Shown here in pieces: positions 1 through 12,289 of a stretch of DNA of 64,000 nt. The notes below the pieces were generated by a model. It saw only the letters and a list, made by a program, of their open reading frames with translations. It did not search any database and was not told the DNA's origin. How positions within the stretch are numbered: the stretch's first letter is position 1; the number at the start of each line of letters is the position of its first letter. A program made the position numbers and the translations under genes. Origin of the DNA: Zhengitettix transpicula (lineage: Eukaryota; Arthropoda; Insecta; Orthoptera; Tetrigidae). Location: assembly GCA_037074705.1 (NCBI GenBank), contig CM073591.1, positions 61,444,897 to 61,508,896 on the forward strand, given 5' to 3'.

Positions 1-234
1 GTCACCCAGTGGTTTTTGAACACTTATGCACTCTAAAGCGCCCTTAAAATGTCACATGTGACGTGAATGGGGGGTCGACAGATAGTCTGCAGACTTCTGT
101 GTGAATCTAAATCTTATTCACAGGTCTACGCAGTCCTGTTCTGCAGACTGTAATGCGACTTATGTAGTGTGAATCAACTGAACAATCTTTACGCAAAAGT
201 TGGGTTGAGAGTGGGGGAGTTCTACGCCTCATTT

Positions 235-446
235 TAGAGTAACAGGCTACATGAGGGTAATCCACTTTGGGCAACTCCCCTTTAATAGCATAGGAAGCGA
301 TTTGAAAAGAGGGATGCGGAATGGTAGAGGAAGTTAGCCAAGGGTTAACTAGGGCTCCCCGAGCTATAGTTTAAGGATCGTACCCGGCATTCACCTGAAA
401 GTGATGCAGGACAAACCCTAGAAAACCTGCATCAGGTGGGTCGGTT
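235..446 (-). mobile_element. R1 retroposon copy, 5'-truncated
   Basis: This is a copy of the non-coding repeat family I call R1. The element's sense strand is the minus strand, because its poly-A end (seen here as a T-rich run before AGAGTAACAGGCTACATGAG) is at the low coordinate. It keeps the family landmarks GGGCAACTCCCCTTTAATAG, the AAGGGTTAACTAGGG-like block and the CCTGCATCAGG block, then stops. The family's further 5' part is missing, as expected from incomplete reverse transcription. No reading frame is conserved between copies. Confidence 0.8.
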
Positions 447-457
447 TTTTAATTTTT

Positions 458-490
458 TAGAATAAGAGGCTACTTGAGGGTAATCCACTT
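458..490 (-). mobile_element. R1 3'-end fragment
   Basis: Directly after the first R1 copy, the terminal block recurs (TTTAGAATAAGAGGCTACTTGAGGG then TAATCCACTT in two parts) and breaks off after about 33 bp. It is a second, severely truncated R1 3' end in tandem with the first. Similar doublets occur at 58.6-59.2 and 61.6-62.2 kb. Confidence 0.6.
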
Positions 491-1912
491 AAGTTCCAAA
501 TTTTATAGCTCCGAGAAAATGGAACAAACCAGATGATCTAACTAGTTGGTTCGACTGTATGATATATTAACGAAACAGCTTACTCTGGAACAAGATTATA
601 CGTACTCATCGGAAAACAAATGTGACTACTGGAAACGTCCGCAGCGCTGGAGGAACTGGTCGTAGCATTTTTGCAGGAATCCGCAACATTTCTACCGGTC
701 TCGAGTTTACGGGTTTCTGGTCTGAAGCAAGTACTTACTTTTATGCTGACATATAAAGCAAATTTTTATCTCCAGGATCTGACATGTTTATGGGGAGGTT
801 CTCCTTCCGCTCTCCCGCTTTTGCGGCTCCAAAGTGGATTTTATGTAGTGTTGGTCAGACGCAAAGGAAAGCGTTCTTACTGTTAACGGGGATAAAGTTA
901 TGAAAGGATAAATTAGAAACAAGTCCAGTGCAAGTTTTCTTCATACACACATAAGATTATTTTTATTATAAGTCTTGCAATACTAATTACCCCACCCTGA
1001 ATAACAACTTACAATATGATAAATTTAAAAGCATTTGAGTATAAGTGTGTTTTACTCTCAGAAAAATTGGGAAATTAATATGAACTTCTTCCGTTAAGAA
1101 ACTATTTCATAGTTAATAAAACGTTATCGGCTTTGTTAAACCAAGCAATCGTTGAAAAACGCACAACGTTTCGACATCTAGGGCCACCATCTTCACATTT
1201 ACTGAAAAAACTTCCCTCGTCAAACTCTTACATAATATCTCTCAATGAAAAGCGTAGCATATCCGTTTGTTGTGCATCCTTCCCTTCCATCCGACGCAAA
1301 AACCTTACTTCTGGAGACATGATGCGTAAAATGTGGCACTATAAATGTTGTATTGACTTGGATTTTTGATATTTGTTGTTCATCCATCCATATTAATGAG
1401 TAATTTGAGAGTTATTGACTGTGACCGTTACAAACGTACCAAAGAAAACACTCGCGGTGAACTTGGAAATTAATCGGACCACTTGCAGTGAAATATGAAA
1501 TTGGGTTAAAAATAAAATATTTAATAATAACTAACAATGTTTCCGTACTCAAAAATATACAGTAGACTAAAATAGAATTATTCGGATTAGTGAAGGAATC
1601 ATATATTCCCTTTAAATATTTTCCCTTCTTCACTTGAATAGGATAAATATGGGTCGCGAGGTAGAGCTTCGATGAAAGGAACAATAACACTTTACCAAGC
1701 GTTTTATAATTGCTAACTATTGTAAATTTATTATATTAGTCTTCCTATCATTTTTACGAAAAAATAATTTTCGTTATAATTTGAGTTACAGGATGGGCGT
1801 TTGTGTCACAATACATTAAAATTATTCCAAGTGTTTACAATTTTCAAAATAAGATAATTAAATTGCGAAATTACAGACAAAAATATAAGTTAAATTAAAT
1901 TTTCGTCGAAAC
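491..1912. other. AT-rich stretch, nothing recognised
   Basis: Only short open frames without family resemblance are present. I see no RNA gene or repeat from the families found elsewhere in the window. Confidence 0.5.
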
Positions 1913-2310
1913 CAATTTGTGCCTTGTGTTCGTCTTGCTATTTTGAGTCACTTGACGAAAGCAACAAAGATTGCAGTAACGGTGTGTGTAATTTATTATT
2001 GTCTGCTATTTGGGTATTTATCTGTATAGTATAATGTTAACAGATGTTTTATTTGATATATTTCTCCAAATGTTCTTGTTAATTACAAGATCATATCAGG
2101 ATCATTTTCAACAAATATAATCCAAGTTATCAAAAATCTTAATAATAATAAATATAGTGAAATACAGAAAACAAGTGATGATATAAGTACAACAAACTGA
2201 TTCTGGTCGCCTTGTTCCTTTCTTCTGGTGCTGTGAAAACTACAAAACCCAAGAACCTAGAGCGAAACAACGGCACAACTCAGTTGACAAAACTCAAAAC
2301 CTTTCGTGTG
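1913..2310. mobile_element. Penelope-like terminal repeats in inverted pair (family A)
   Basis: A plus-strand tail at about 1917-2005 contains CACTTGACGAAAGCAACAAAG and a degraded ACGGTGTGTG end. A minus-strand tail at about 2175-2300 contains CTTGTTCCTTTCTTCTGGTG, CTAGAGCGAAAC and CAGTTGACAAAACTCAAAA. The same units form the tight palindrome at 23113-23389 and lie downstream of the GIY-YIG fragment at 27133. I infer Penelope-like pseudo-LTR remnants; the sequences are decayed. Confidence 0.5.
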
Positions 2311-2454
2311 CTGTTTATAGATATTGTAATAATTTATAACCTAGCTTTTATTATCTTTTGACAATAATTCATGATATGAATTATGTGGTGTTTTTAAATG
2401 AAAAGAACTATTACGTGAAAACTATTAAACAAGATTTATTAACAATTTTAAAAC

Positions 2455-3430
2455 AAGTATTCAAATTACAAAATATTTGGAATCTCAAGGTCTTGAACTG
2501 GGTTTGATAAATGGCAGAATTTATATAATCAAAATCACAAAATCACATTTACTTTATATGGGAATCAATGCGTCTGAACACAGACGAAATTTGTTGCTGA
2601 AGAAATAATACTAAAGATTGAATTTAAACGATTTCAATTTTTATCAAGAAATAAAGAATGATCTGAATAATTAAAGATCTCATTTTATAGATAATTAAAG
2701 AACGATCTGACGTTTATCTTTTAAACGTGGTTTACAATGATTTTAAAGTTTTCTTTCTACTTACGGCAGCCCAGGTCTCATTTTTACTTTTCGTGCACAA
2801 TTTTGGGGATATCTCTGATTCTAAGTTCTCACAGACTCTAAATGTTCACAGACTCTAATGAGCGTAGTTTGTTAGTTGGTTTAAAATAACTTTGTCGATT
2901 CTCGATGATTTACTGCAACCTGGATTTGTAGGTCTCGTGGATTTTTGTTGAAAATGCACCTCATTGGTTTTGTCTGTTGACTGAAGACTAGTTCAATTTC
3001 TGCATCTTTGATATAACAGCGTACTGGTTACTGGAACACTTTCTCGTTCTTTAAATTAGACCTTTTTCATTCTCGCTGCTGACTGACTAAATTGTTCAAC
3101 TTTTCGTGAATTAGAATTTTGTGGTCTTTACACCTCGCCGTTCATTGCCTGACTGTACTACTTTTGTAAAATAGACTTTTCTGGTCTTTATGCCTCGCCG
3201 TTCATTGCCTGACTGTTCGTTCGTTTCGTCTGTTCTATTTGCTGTCTGCTGCCCGACTGTTCGTTCGTCTCGTAAATTTTTGAGCGCGTAAAACCTTCTC
3301 GACCGATCAACAATACTTTCTTTGCATTGCCGGTTTGTTGCGACGTCCGCTATATCCACCAATAATGAGTCCTCTACAATTCAACTTTCAATTAGAACAA
3401 TGCCTTAATTACCAATTACTACAATATCAT
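2455..3430 (-). repeat. R2 repeat, copy 1 (LTR/5'UTR-like)
   Basis: A roughly 975 bp block is colinear with 12290-13190. Shared landmarks in order: CTCA(A/G)GGTCTT then ACTGGGTTTGATAAATGG, AACGATCTGAC, CAGGTCTCATT, TTTTGGGGATATC, CTGCAACCTGGATTTG, CGCCGTTCATTGCCTGACTG, TTGAGCGCGTAAAA and AATAATGAGTCCTCTACAAT. A roughly 60 bp unit (GGTCTTTA..CTCGCCGTTCATTGCCTGACTG) is tandemly repeated at 3123 and 3183. An 83-codon open frame on the minus strand (3111-3362) reads straight through this tandem repeat and is probably not a host gene. Read on the minus strand, the block could be an LTR or long leader of an LTR retroelement, but no coding pol domain adjoins it. Confidence 0.65.
3121..3236. repeat. 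60-bp internal tandem repeat of R2
   Basis: GGTCTTTACACCTCGCCGTT at 3123 recurs as GGTCTTTATGCCTCGCCGTT at 3183, each followed by CATTGCCTGACTG. The period is 60 bp here and 59 bp in the second R2 copy (12922 and 12981), so the duplication predates the split of the two copies. Confidence 0.75.
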
Positions 3431-4384
3431 CACTTATTTTGTCTGTATTTGGCAATATTTATTATTATTAATTTTCAAAACTGATGTAAATTTTTCATTA
3501 CTATCTTAATTTATATCCGATTTTTGGTTTTCTTAAGCAGTTCCGTTACTGTTTTAAACTTACGGATGTCTTTCTTTTTAGACATATTTAATTAACTTGT
3601 ATTCATTCAAATGATTTTACTATACTTCTTACTGTACTATACGAGGGTTGTTTGGAACGTCATGGCAAAATCAGCGATGTGGCGCCACTTGTGGAAGGTA
3701 CTTTTAGTCAATAACATCCGAGGATATGTTCACACCAAGTTAGATTTATATTTATTAATTCCATTAGTCCTCGGTCGAGGAAGTAAGATACCTCATAATA
3801 TAAAATTACAAGACAAGAATCAAATATTACTATCACAAAGTTTAAAAACAAACAGTGTACTTTACAATAAAAATATATAATTTAAAACAACGTTAAATAT
3901 ACTAAAATAACAGTAATGACAGAAATGATAACTATCTTATTATTCAATTTTCATTCGGCGGAGTTTCCGACAGCAAATGTTACTTCGCTTCCCGTCGAAC
4001 ATGAAAAAAGAAAATAAGACGGTAGTTTAAATTCTACAATATTATAATCGTAAAATAATAGCATAACTTGATAGGATAAAATATTATTATAATTGGTAAG
4101 CATTTCGTTAGTTTAAAAAATTAGTGTATGGAAGGTAAATAATTTTAGTACGAGGAAAAGAAACTTGAACGTTAAGAATAATATTCTATGTGTCAGATAT
4201 TTTAAATATTTGCCACTCTTAGAGCTAAGATATTATTAAGAATGGTTCGCCAAACTATAGCAGACATGGTCAAAGTCTTATCGCCTTAAAATGGGCTTCT
4301 CGAAGCCCAAGGAAAAAAATTGAATTTTGACGACAGTTGCAAACAACTGTCGAATTTAATCCAGTTCTTAGACTGAGTTCTATT
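3431..4384. other. AT-rich stretch; possible transposon end near 3637
   Basis: Mostly low-complexity AT-rich DNA. CTATACGAGGGTTGTTTGGA at about 3638 resembles the inverted-repeat start of mariner-type elements (ACGAGGGTTGTTTGAA-like). I find no matching opposite end and no transposase remnant, so this is only a resemblance. Confidence 0.25.
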
Positions 4385-4720
4385 TGATTGCGTATTGGAG
4401 GTAGGAAATTGCGGGTTCGATTTCCGAAGGACTCGGGAGTCGCTACGTGTCTGTAGCTGAGGAATGACCGCCGCCTTGTGTCTCGGCTGTGTAATTGGAC
4501 GTGATGGATCTGGTCCGAGGCTAATGACGGAAACGCGTTCTGCCGCCTGACAAATATAGGCAGGTCGCCATTCAGCGCGTTCTCAGCTTTATGTTTTACA
4601 AGTCGCGCAAAACGTTGCAATCAATCGCGCCGCGGCCATTTGTCCGGGCTCCGCGTTGTCATGCCTTGTAAGCTTTCAAACACGTCCACATTTATGGGCC
4701 ATTTTCACCTCTTAACTAAT
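4385..4720. promoter_or_regulatory. GC-richer island, possible regulatory element
   Basis: This block is clearly GC-richer than the AT-rich DNA on both sides. It includes GCGGGTTCGATTTCC (B-box-like, 4412), GTAATTGGACGTGATGG and CAATCAATCGCGCCGCGGCC. A 116-codon minus-strand frame crosses it but has no recognisable domain. A B box alone suggests a very degraded tRNA-derived SINE at its left edge; the rest could be a conserved non-coding element. Confidence 0.25.
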
Positions 4721-5008
4721 TGTAAATACATTCGGAAGTAGCTGTTCTGGGAAAATCAGAGAAAACCAAAAATGACGAAACTCTAGATTGGGATTAAACT
4801 ACATCTGACTGCTAGAAAAATGTGATATTTTAAAATGTTTTTTGATCTACTTGCGAAATGCCTTTAGAAAGTGTCCATATTATGCATTCTAACGTCCCTC
4901 AATCACGACTGCATTCCTATTCCTCATTGTAACAACCAGGAGTTTGTTTTGAAAGTGTTCCGTTCCAATAATAGCTCGTCTCCTTGGATAAAATATACAT
5001 CTTATTTA

Positions 5009-5011
<3 letters not shown>

Positions 5012-5052
<41 letters not shown>

Positions 5053-5090
5053 ATTTTCTTTATCTGGTATATATATAAAGAAAATTTTCG
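5012..5090. repeat. (AT)n microsatellite with flanking 15-bp inverted repeat
   Basis: An alternating AT run covers about 5012-5048. It is followed by GAAAATTTTCTTTAT (5049-5063) and its perfect reverse complement ATAAAGAAAATTTTC (5075-5089), separated by 11 bp. The arms could form a hairpin. Confidence 0.85.
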
Positions 5091-5819
5091 TATTCGTTCT
5101 ATAGAAAACGTAGCTTACCCAAACGACGTATGACATAAAAATACCACATGTACTTTTATTTTTCTTAGACAGAACCGAGCTTTTATTCATCTTTTGAGCA
5201 CCGAACGTAGCCAATTCCCATAAAGGGATACATAATTTTTTCGTGTTGTTGTCCTGGTTGTTTCTTTACTCTTTACGATTCTCTAAAAATTAATAAACAT
5301 TGGTCAACAGTAAGAAAATAGCAAAACGTCGGTCACCTTTAGAAAATATCGACAAACTTCTGAACATATCTGGGTATTATATTGCCTACAAATAATAAAG
5401 TCCAACTAGAAACAACAAATTACTTGGGTAGCCAACACGGTTATATTGACTTTTGTAACATCCAACTGGCCGTGGCCGCTACTGCCGAAGATAGCTATAC
5501 ATTTTACAATAATTAATCAGGGAGTCGAGGTTATTGAGTAGACGAACCTTTAGCAGAGTGGAACTGTGTGAAGTTGGATGTCTTCATCTCACACAATTAG
5601 ACCATCGCTTACGTACATAACTTCATTGATTGTATATTCATTACATCAATAATATTTCTTAATTTTAATGACGAATAAAGCTTAACTGTTTCACCTCCTT
5701 CACGCATCTAAAATTTCTATGCTAGTTTTATTCGGATATTCGGTTAGCCTTGTGTAATATAATATACGATCCGGTAAATTCGGCTGTATTTGAATTCGGA
5801 ATGGCGGCCGAGTAAGAAT

Positions 5820-5985
5820 TGTAATTTGTAAAAAAAAAATTGTAGGTGAGCCTGCACTATCGATGGAGGAATTTCCCACCTGATCTGGAGTCGTCAGAGA
5901 TAGATCCGAGGTGCAGCATCCGTCCGGTAAGCGGAAGGTCCCGGGTTCGATTCCTGGTCTGATCGACATTAAATGTAACCATGGC
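5820..5985 (+). mobile_element. tRNA-derived SINE piece
   Basis: The B-box promoter GGTTCGATTCC lies inside GTCCCGGGTTCGATTCCTGG (about 5938-5957). It is preceded by GAGGTGCAGCATCCGTCCGG and GTAAGCGGAAG, typical of insect tRNA-like SINE heads. The antisense translation gives RPGIEPGTFRLP, the well-known spurious peptide from such SINEs, so the 95-codon minus-strand frame here is not a gene. The A box is degraded. Confidence 0.6.
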
Positions 5986-6404
5986 ATTTACGTATGATAA
6001 CTTGTGAAAGCTTTTTCCTTATATTCTTGAATAGTTGTTTTGTTTATGCAAATACAGGTGTATGCACTGGAGAAAGATTAATAGTTGCAGAGGAAAGGTG
6101 ATAGAAACTCTAATAGTAAACTAGTTATAATTCCCATAATTGAGTTAGAGTCTTTCGAGACTCGATTAGTGTCCGTTTTTATATATTTTGACATGTTCTA
6201 TACCATTTTAATGGTCACAATAAACGTCCAACAGTTTTGTTTAAAAGTAATGGATTTAAATTTGAAATTTAAATATTTCTTCCCTTTGTGACCTACCCCC
6301 GAAAACCTATTTTTAATTTTCATAAATTGTTGGTATTTGACAGGATCTTCGCAAATAATGTTGAGGGGAGATGATGTCTGTGTGAGGAATGTATTGTTGG
6401 TTTT

Positions 6405-6640
6405 TTGCACTCGTTGATGCGCTATTTTGAGCGTTGGTCTCTGTCAACGGCCTTCAGGACACTTCAGCGAGGAGGAAGGGCTCCTTCACTGGCCGACGCG
6501 GTATTTCTGGGGGCTTTTTACTCGCACCGGAAATTGGATAAACTTCCTACTTCCACTCCGGGAGAGATAGCCTACTGCTTTCACTCCATAAATACATCCT
6601 TCAGGAAATAGCCTCGGCTCAAATGACGGCGCACTCGACA
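6405..6640. promoter_or_regulatory. GC-richer island, possible regulatory element
   Basis: A block with a clear rise in GC (for example GCGAGGAGGAAGGGCTCCTT and GGCCGACGCGG) interrupts AT-rich sequence. Short overlapping frames on both strands have no domain. It may be a conserved non-coding element or decayed exon; I cannot tell which. Confidence 0.2.
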
Positions 6641-7898
6641 ATTTGTACAGTAAAGATTTAACACGGCCAACCATCCCGTTAACTACTTCCAAGAGTAATA
6701 GAATTGTGTACTTATTAATGACTCCTTTCAAATTGTCTGTGTCTGAGTGGATTAGAAAATAACACTTAAAGAAGACGTTACGTACAACACAAATATGGTG
6801 ACATATGAAATGAAAATATATTTGTAACCTCAAGGTCCAAAGTATTTTCCATGTTACTCAAAACTTCCTACTTGGAAGCAAGATTGAACCAATAAATATG
6901 TTGTAATAGTGCCAGAAGGCTCAAAAAGGATGGATAACTTAAAATGGGTTAGTGTTGTAATGTTTTGAAGTTTGTTCTGCTAATTAGTAAACTTTTCTCG
7001 ACACTGAATACATTTTTTCTCAACACTAGAATTTAAATAAAATATTTCTATTAGAAAAGTTGAATAAGACTGAGGCTTAAGTTAAAAAAAAGTTTTATTC
7101 AGCTCCCTCCACCCAAAAAAAAATAGAAGAGCTTTTGACATAGACTGTCATTCGTTCTATATTTATAACTAGAAAAATAAAATAAAACAATTGCGTAATG
7201 GAAATTTAATATTTTAGTCCATCTTTCAATTTTAATTTAAGATCAAAATTTTAAATATATATATATATATATTATATACCCAATTAGTTGTATTTTAAAA
7301 CAATATATATTGATTTCAACAGTAATATTCATGATAATACATTTAAAAATTGAGGACACTTGAGATGCTTCCAGAATTTTAGTTTCGCTTCAATTGTTGT
7401 TATAAGTAGCGAAGATAACGGTCGAAGTTGATAATCTAAATTTCTTAAAAAATTACAATTATATTAGATATTTATAGAAAAATATTATAAAAATTATAAA
7501 AACGAAACAAAATTATTACTTGACAATATAAGAAAAACAATATTTGTGTTTTTTATGTAATTTTGATGATTAAATATATCAACGTCAAACATATTTTTCA
7601 CAGAAAATATAATCAGTAGAAACAAATAATTAATATTGAACACAAATTATTCTTTTGACTGATATTTAATTACATATATTAATATTCTGACCCCAAAGTT
7701 TTTTAATCAGTCTCAATTATAAAAATAAGCATTTAATATAATTTTATTCCAAGTTTTATTTATTTATTTTGATCGGTCAACTTGCTTTCGGCAATCGCTA
7801 TAATCATGTAGCATCAAAAATATGGGTATTAATTTATACAATTAAAATTTAAGCCTTTCTATAATCAAAATTTTTAACAACACATATTTTGAATATTA

Positions 7899-7958
<60 letters not shown>

Positions 7959-8430
7959 GTTATCAGTCTCGCTCTCTACAGCTTTACCATTATCTATCAT
8001 TCATCTCTGTTCAAGCCCTTTAAGAGATTATTTTCCCTCTCTCACCTCTGGATATATAGTTTAGCGGAACCAATACAGTTTAGGGTCTTGAATTCGGCCA
8101 AAGTCTTACCTACATTTGAATCGACCTCAATCCAAAAAAAAACAAAAACTTCAAGGTCATTTTGTTAGCCTAAAAACTAGTTTTCTACTTCGGAATTATT
8201 TTAAAAGCTTAGGATGACATAAGAAAAGAGAGTATATTAGAAAATTATCGATTGAAAAGGCAAAAAAACTGCTTGAGAATTTTTTTGTTCCTGAACAGGT
8301 TAGTGACTGGCTAGAATTTCCTAAATGTAGTTATTTTTTTAACTTTTTTTTACTATAACTGCCACAGCAACCATAACTAGTACGTAATCATACACTTTTT
8401 ACAGAGTCGAATCCGGTTAAGTTTTTAAGT
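6641..8430. other. AT-rich desert with microsatellites
   Basis: Very AT-rich. Contains a short (AT)n at about 7255-7272 and a compound (AC)n(AT)n run at about 7899-7956. Nothing else is recognised. Confidence 0.5.
7899..7956. repeat. Compound (AC)n/(AT)n microsatellite
   Basis: Six AC units are followed by ATACATAT and then about 20 uninterrupted AT units. The same AC-to-AT compound design recurs at 29579, 33680 and 63279. Confidence 0.9.
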
Positions 8431-8440
8431 TATTGCCAGT

Positions 8441-8731
8441 ATGTTAGAAATGTCACAAGGACTGGATAGTTCATACGAGCTCTGTTGGAACTGGATGTGG
8501 CGCACCCCAAGATACACAGAGAAGGGCATTTCTGATCACGTAGCCAAACAATCCACTCAATTCCAATCCAGTTCACGGAAATTTGCATCCCTGCCACGGC
8601 ATAATCCACTGACGCCTTCCCCCACTAGTCGATCCTCGGAAACATCTGCTGTATTCTGCAGGATTGAAATATTTTTTCCGGCAGATAGTCTTGCACCGAT
8701 TTCACGGCTTCAAATAAGATTTTTAGAGTAA
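8441..8731 (+). other. Unrecognised 96-codon open frame
   Basis: The frame starts MLEMSQGLDSSYELCWNWMW and ends QIRFLE. It lies in a local GC-richer block within AT-rich DNA. I recognise no domain, signal peptide or repeat match. No splice signals or promoter stand out, so it could be a chance frame, a decayed exon or a conserved non-coding block. Confidence 0.15.
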
Positions 8732-9836
8732 AATGATCTTCACAGGAGATGTTAAATTTCTTTCTCGATGGTTTGCTTAATAAATTTACACTTCTAATTA
8801 TTTACAAATCATAAAACGTCAGTATAAATAAGATGTTGGGAGATTGAATCAAGACGGAACAGCACCAACAGAAAGGAATATTCGTGAATAAATAAGGTTT
8901 TCTATACACAAAAAAATTGTCTGGAATGGAAAAATAAAAAATATACAATTTAAACGTAGCGTACGAATTTTTGTTTTATTTTGAGATTGACCGTTATTCT
9001 ATTTCAAGGTGAAAGTTGAAGTTAATGGTTGAAACTTATCTTATTATCTAAAATGTAGACACATACGGCATTAAAGATTAAATTATTACACTATTATAAT
9101 TTTTTTGGAAATATTAAATAGGTATTAAAACATTGATATATAAATCAGTATTGATCCAGAAAATTCTTTAAAACTACGTTGAGGTAATTTAAAATGCACG
9201 TTTAATAAATATAATGACTTTCACCGTCGATTAAGTTTCAGAGAAAATTTTTTCTACAATTATTGTAAAATGTAAGATTGAATCAGATGACAAGAAAATA
9301 TCTTGACTTGTATTTGCGGTCGTTCCATTATAATAGCGCACAAGGCCGCCCAGTTATTAATAACATACACTTTTCTTCCTCCGGTTCTCGTAACAATACT
9401 AAAAACAGAAACCGTAAGAAGTATTGAATCAATTGCTGAATATTCGATCAAATAAATTACACGACCGGTCAAACTATTCTGTTGCTGCCTTTCAATAATT
9501 TCAAATAAAATTATAAATTATGCAACATCACGGCAAATGTGATCAAAGATTATACTTCTCTGCAATACGTCATATTTCAAATGGCAGAAAATATCAGTAA
9601 TATGAAAAGTACGTATTCAACCAGAATTTTTTCGAAGAAATAATTTACATCTATATAATTTCTCATTGCCATCTTCTTTCTTAACTGTTCCAACCTATTT
9701 TCAGGACTTTGATTTACTATTATGATACAGAATATCTGTACAGTCAATCCTGTTCCAAAATCGGTCAGTAAAGACTGGGGCTATAGGTAATTAATAAAAA
9801 TTCTTTTTCAAATTTTTTATCCGATTCCTTCTTTAT
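8732..9836. other. AT-rich stretch, nothing recognised
   Basis: Short frames only; no repeat family or RNA gene seen. Confidence 0.5.
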
Positions 9837-10360
9837 TTACGCTGTAAATCTTCCGAGGTTCGATGGCACAGACCTTAAATCTTTGTTTAGGTCGAAACTA
9901 CAAATATTTTTCGTTGGAAACGAAATAAGTACTCGGCTATCGGAATATTGGACATTGAGAACTCGCATACAGAACACATCAAGCATGCAAAAGAAGCACA
10001 CTTTTCCAAATGAAGAACACTCCACATCACATTACAAAGAGCGCACGCACTTCACGAGAGAACCCACTCCACGCAGAGGCTCTATCTCGCTGCACAAAGG
10101 AAAACTCACTTCAGTTGGCAGGGTGTTACTGGCATACTGCGAAACCAATAACTTGAGGGAACGAGAAAATAACGCCCACTCAAAATATTTGTTCAGAGTA
10201 AAATTTTTTAGTTTATTGTCTTACGGATCAATAAAAAATATATATGAATCCTTAAAATATATACGTATATATTTTATAAATGTTACTATAATTGAGAAGT
10301 ACTATTTCCCAAATATCTACGGGACTATTATTTTTACATTGCTAAATTTGTCTGGATAAG
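9837..10360 (+). other. Unrecognised 158-codon open frame
   Basis: This is one of the two longest open frames in the window (9883-10359). Its first TTG is the only available in-frame start near the beginning, with no Kozak-like ATG, which argues against a real gene. The middle is basic (KERTHFTREPTPRRGSISLH) and lies in a GC-richer patch (10000-10160). The C-terminal third is AT-driven and hydrophobic. No domain is recognised; it may be a composite of unrelated sequence. Confidence 0.15.
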
Positions 10361-11640
10361 TTAAGATTATTTGCATTCCTCTAGCACAGTTAATATTTCT
10401 ATACTCTTTTTACTTAAATGAGATCTAATCAAAAATATTTCAAAATTTGCTTAAATGATATTAATAGAGGCACAACGAACTGTTTTTTTTAAACAAGTGA
10501 CTCGTAAGAATAAAAGATCGCATTCAATAGTCTAGAGTAAATTAATTAAATTGAGGATTAAAATATAAAACATCCGTTTGGAAAAAAAAATTAGATAAAT
10601 AAGGAGCCAAAAATAAGTTTTACATAAATTCCACACTATTTATATCGTATTTATTTAGCACTTTTTTATTCTGTTTTTGGTTACTTATATATCTAATTAT
10701 TTTAAATTAAGGATTATTATTGCTCATTTAATGAGTGTGCGTAATATATATTTATCCATAATTATGCCTGTATTTATTAATAAAATCACCTTATAGAACT
10801 TTAATAATGATACTTTCCTACGTTATATAAATTTATAACTTCTTTATAAATTCTTAGAAATGAAGATTAAAGCTTCAAACCTTTTATAATACTCTAAAGT
10901 GTCTCTTATTTAATAATTAACTTTTTATTGTATCATTTTAATATTAAAATACAGCGAATTTAGTTTGCAAAATTAAATTTTATTCGTGAAATTGTCAGTA
11001 TGGGGATTCTATTTTTTTAATTCAAACTTTTGTATACAACTTGATTACAAAAAAAATAGACCATAATAAATAGATAAATTTTAGTTTTCAATCAAATATG
11101 GTTAGACGATGTATCAAGTTACGGCTTCTTAAATTATAGGTACTTTGATTGAAACGTTGCGAATTTATAATGGAAGGGGAAGATTTTAAAGACAGAAATA
11201 GTTATGAAATTGGAACCAATCCACAGTTCCAAATTATATCTTTTTCGGAAATACTTTACCATTATCATCTGTTGAATATGCTTAATAAAACGAATTATGA
11301 TCGCTATATTAAAAAAAACGTTGATGGAATAAGGTTAAAAATCAAAAACGAAATATTATCAAAAACATTTGGAACAAAATGGCAGAGTTATACGATTTAA
11401 ATTTAGTGTAAGTGGCAGTGAATTGGAGCTAATACACATCAAAACTAATTATTCTATAATTATCAGTTAATATTTAAAAAATAATTATTTAGTTTTTTTC
11501 TAGAACCATTTTTATTTATAAATTAAACTGTCTAAACAATGTATGAACTTGTAGCTTGTAGTAAAATGAGCTCGTTCTATCATGTTTTAAGTAGATTTAA
11601 ATTCAATTTCATGACCTTCCACTGAAGTGTTAAAATATTT
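10361..11640. other. AT-rich stretch, nothing recognised
   Basis: Extremely AT-rich with many homopolymer runs. An 83-codon frame at 11149-11400 has AT-driven composition and no domain. Confidence 0.5.
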
Positions 11641-11649
11641 CACTTCGTT

Positions 11650-11765
11650 ACCTGTTTTGTGCTGTGTGTCCTTTTTACAGTTCATGTTTTACTTAAATCA
11701 CCCGACGAAAGCAACCAGGATTGCAGAAAAGTTGTGTTGTTTTTATTTAGAACTTATTTTTTAAT
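11650..11765 (+). mobile_element. Penelope-like tail, family A, solo
   Basis: AAATCACCCGACGAAAGCAA then CCAGGATTGCAGAAAAGTTG and TGTTG match the family A terminal motif, (C)CTGACGAAAG..CAAGGATCGCAGAAACGTTGTGTGG. As at 1.9 kb, an R2 repeat lies about 0.5-0.6 kb further on. Confidence 0.5.
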
Positions 11766-12289
11766 CTTATTCGGCCACTTATTTATCACATCATTCATTT
11801 TTTCCTCACGGCCATTTAGTAATATGTTGTTTAAATGTCTTCCTGAATGTTTCTTCTGGAATCGTAACCATTTTTGTGGAAAAGAACTCTGCCCAAACAT
11901 TTTGCAGAAATGAATTACGTACATTAAGACCTCAATCAAAAGCAATGCATCTGTTTCAATATGGCACAAATATGGCTGTAAGGTTACTTGTTAGATTCAT
12001 ATTATCGAACAAATATAAAGGGAACTGTGATTAGAACTTAGGTCAGCCTGAGGAACGAATAATATACACCAGAAATCAAATATTCACGACTGATTATAAG
12101 CATATCTGCCCATGAAAAACAGAAACCAGACAACAGTAATTAAATAAATGAAATTAATTGGAATTACGAAACTAAGCCATATCACTTCACTCCTGCACCT
12201 AGTTTTACAAATTAATATTTTTTTCTTGTAATATATTGTAATAATTAAATAAAATTACAAATTTCTGAATTTAACAAATGAAAATAAAC

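Noticed and set aside
86..150. Small inverted repeat (GTCTGCAGAC .. CTGCAGAC, CTGTGTGAAT .. ATTCACAG)
   Set aside because: Could be a DNA-transposon end, but the arms are short and no second end is seen.
3111..3362. 83-codon frame with internally repeated QSGNERRG peptide
   Set aside because: The repetition comes from the 60-bp tandem unit of R2, which also has a 59-bp version in the other copy, so the frame is not conserved.
4400..4440. Functional tRNA gene at GCGGGTTCGATTTCC
   Set aside because: Only a B-box-like sequence; no A box, no acceptor pairing.
5700..5987. 95-codon minus-strand frame with RPGIEPGTFRLP
   Set aside because: It is the antisense translation of a tRNA-like SINE B-box region, a well-known artefact.
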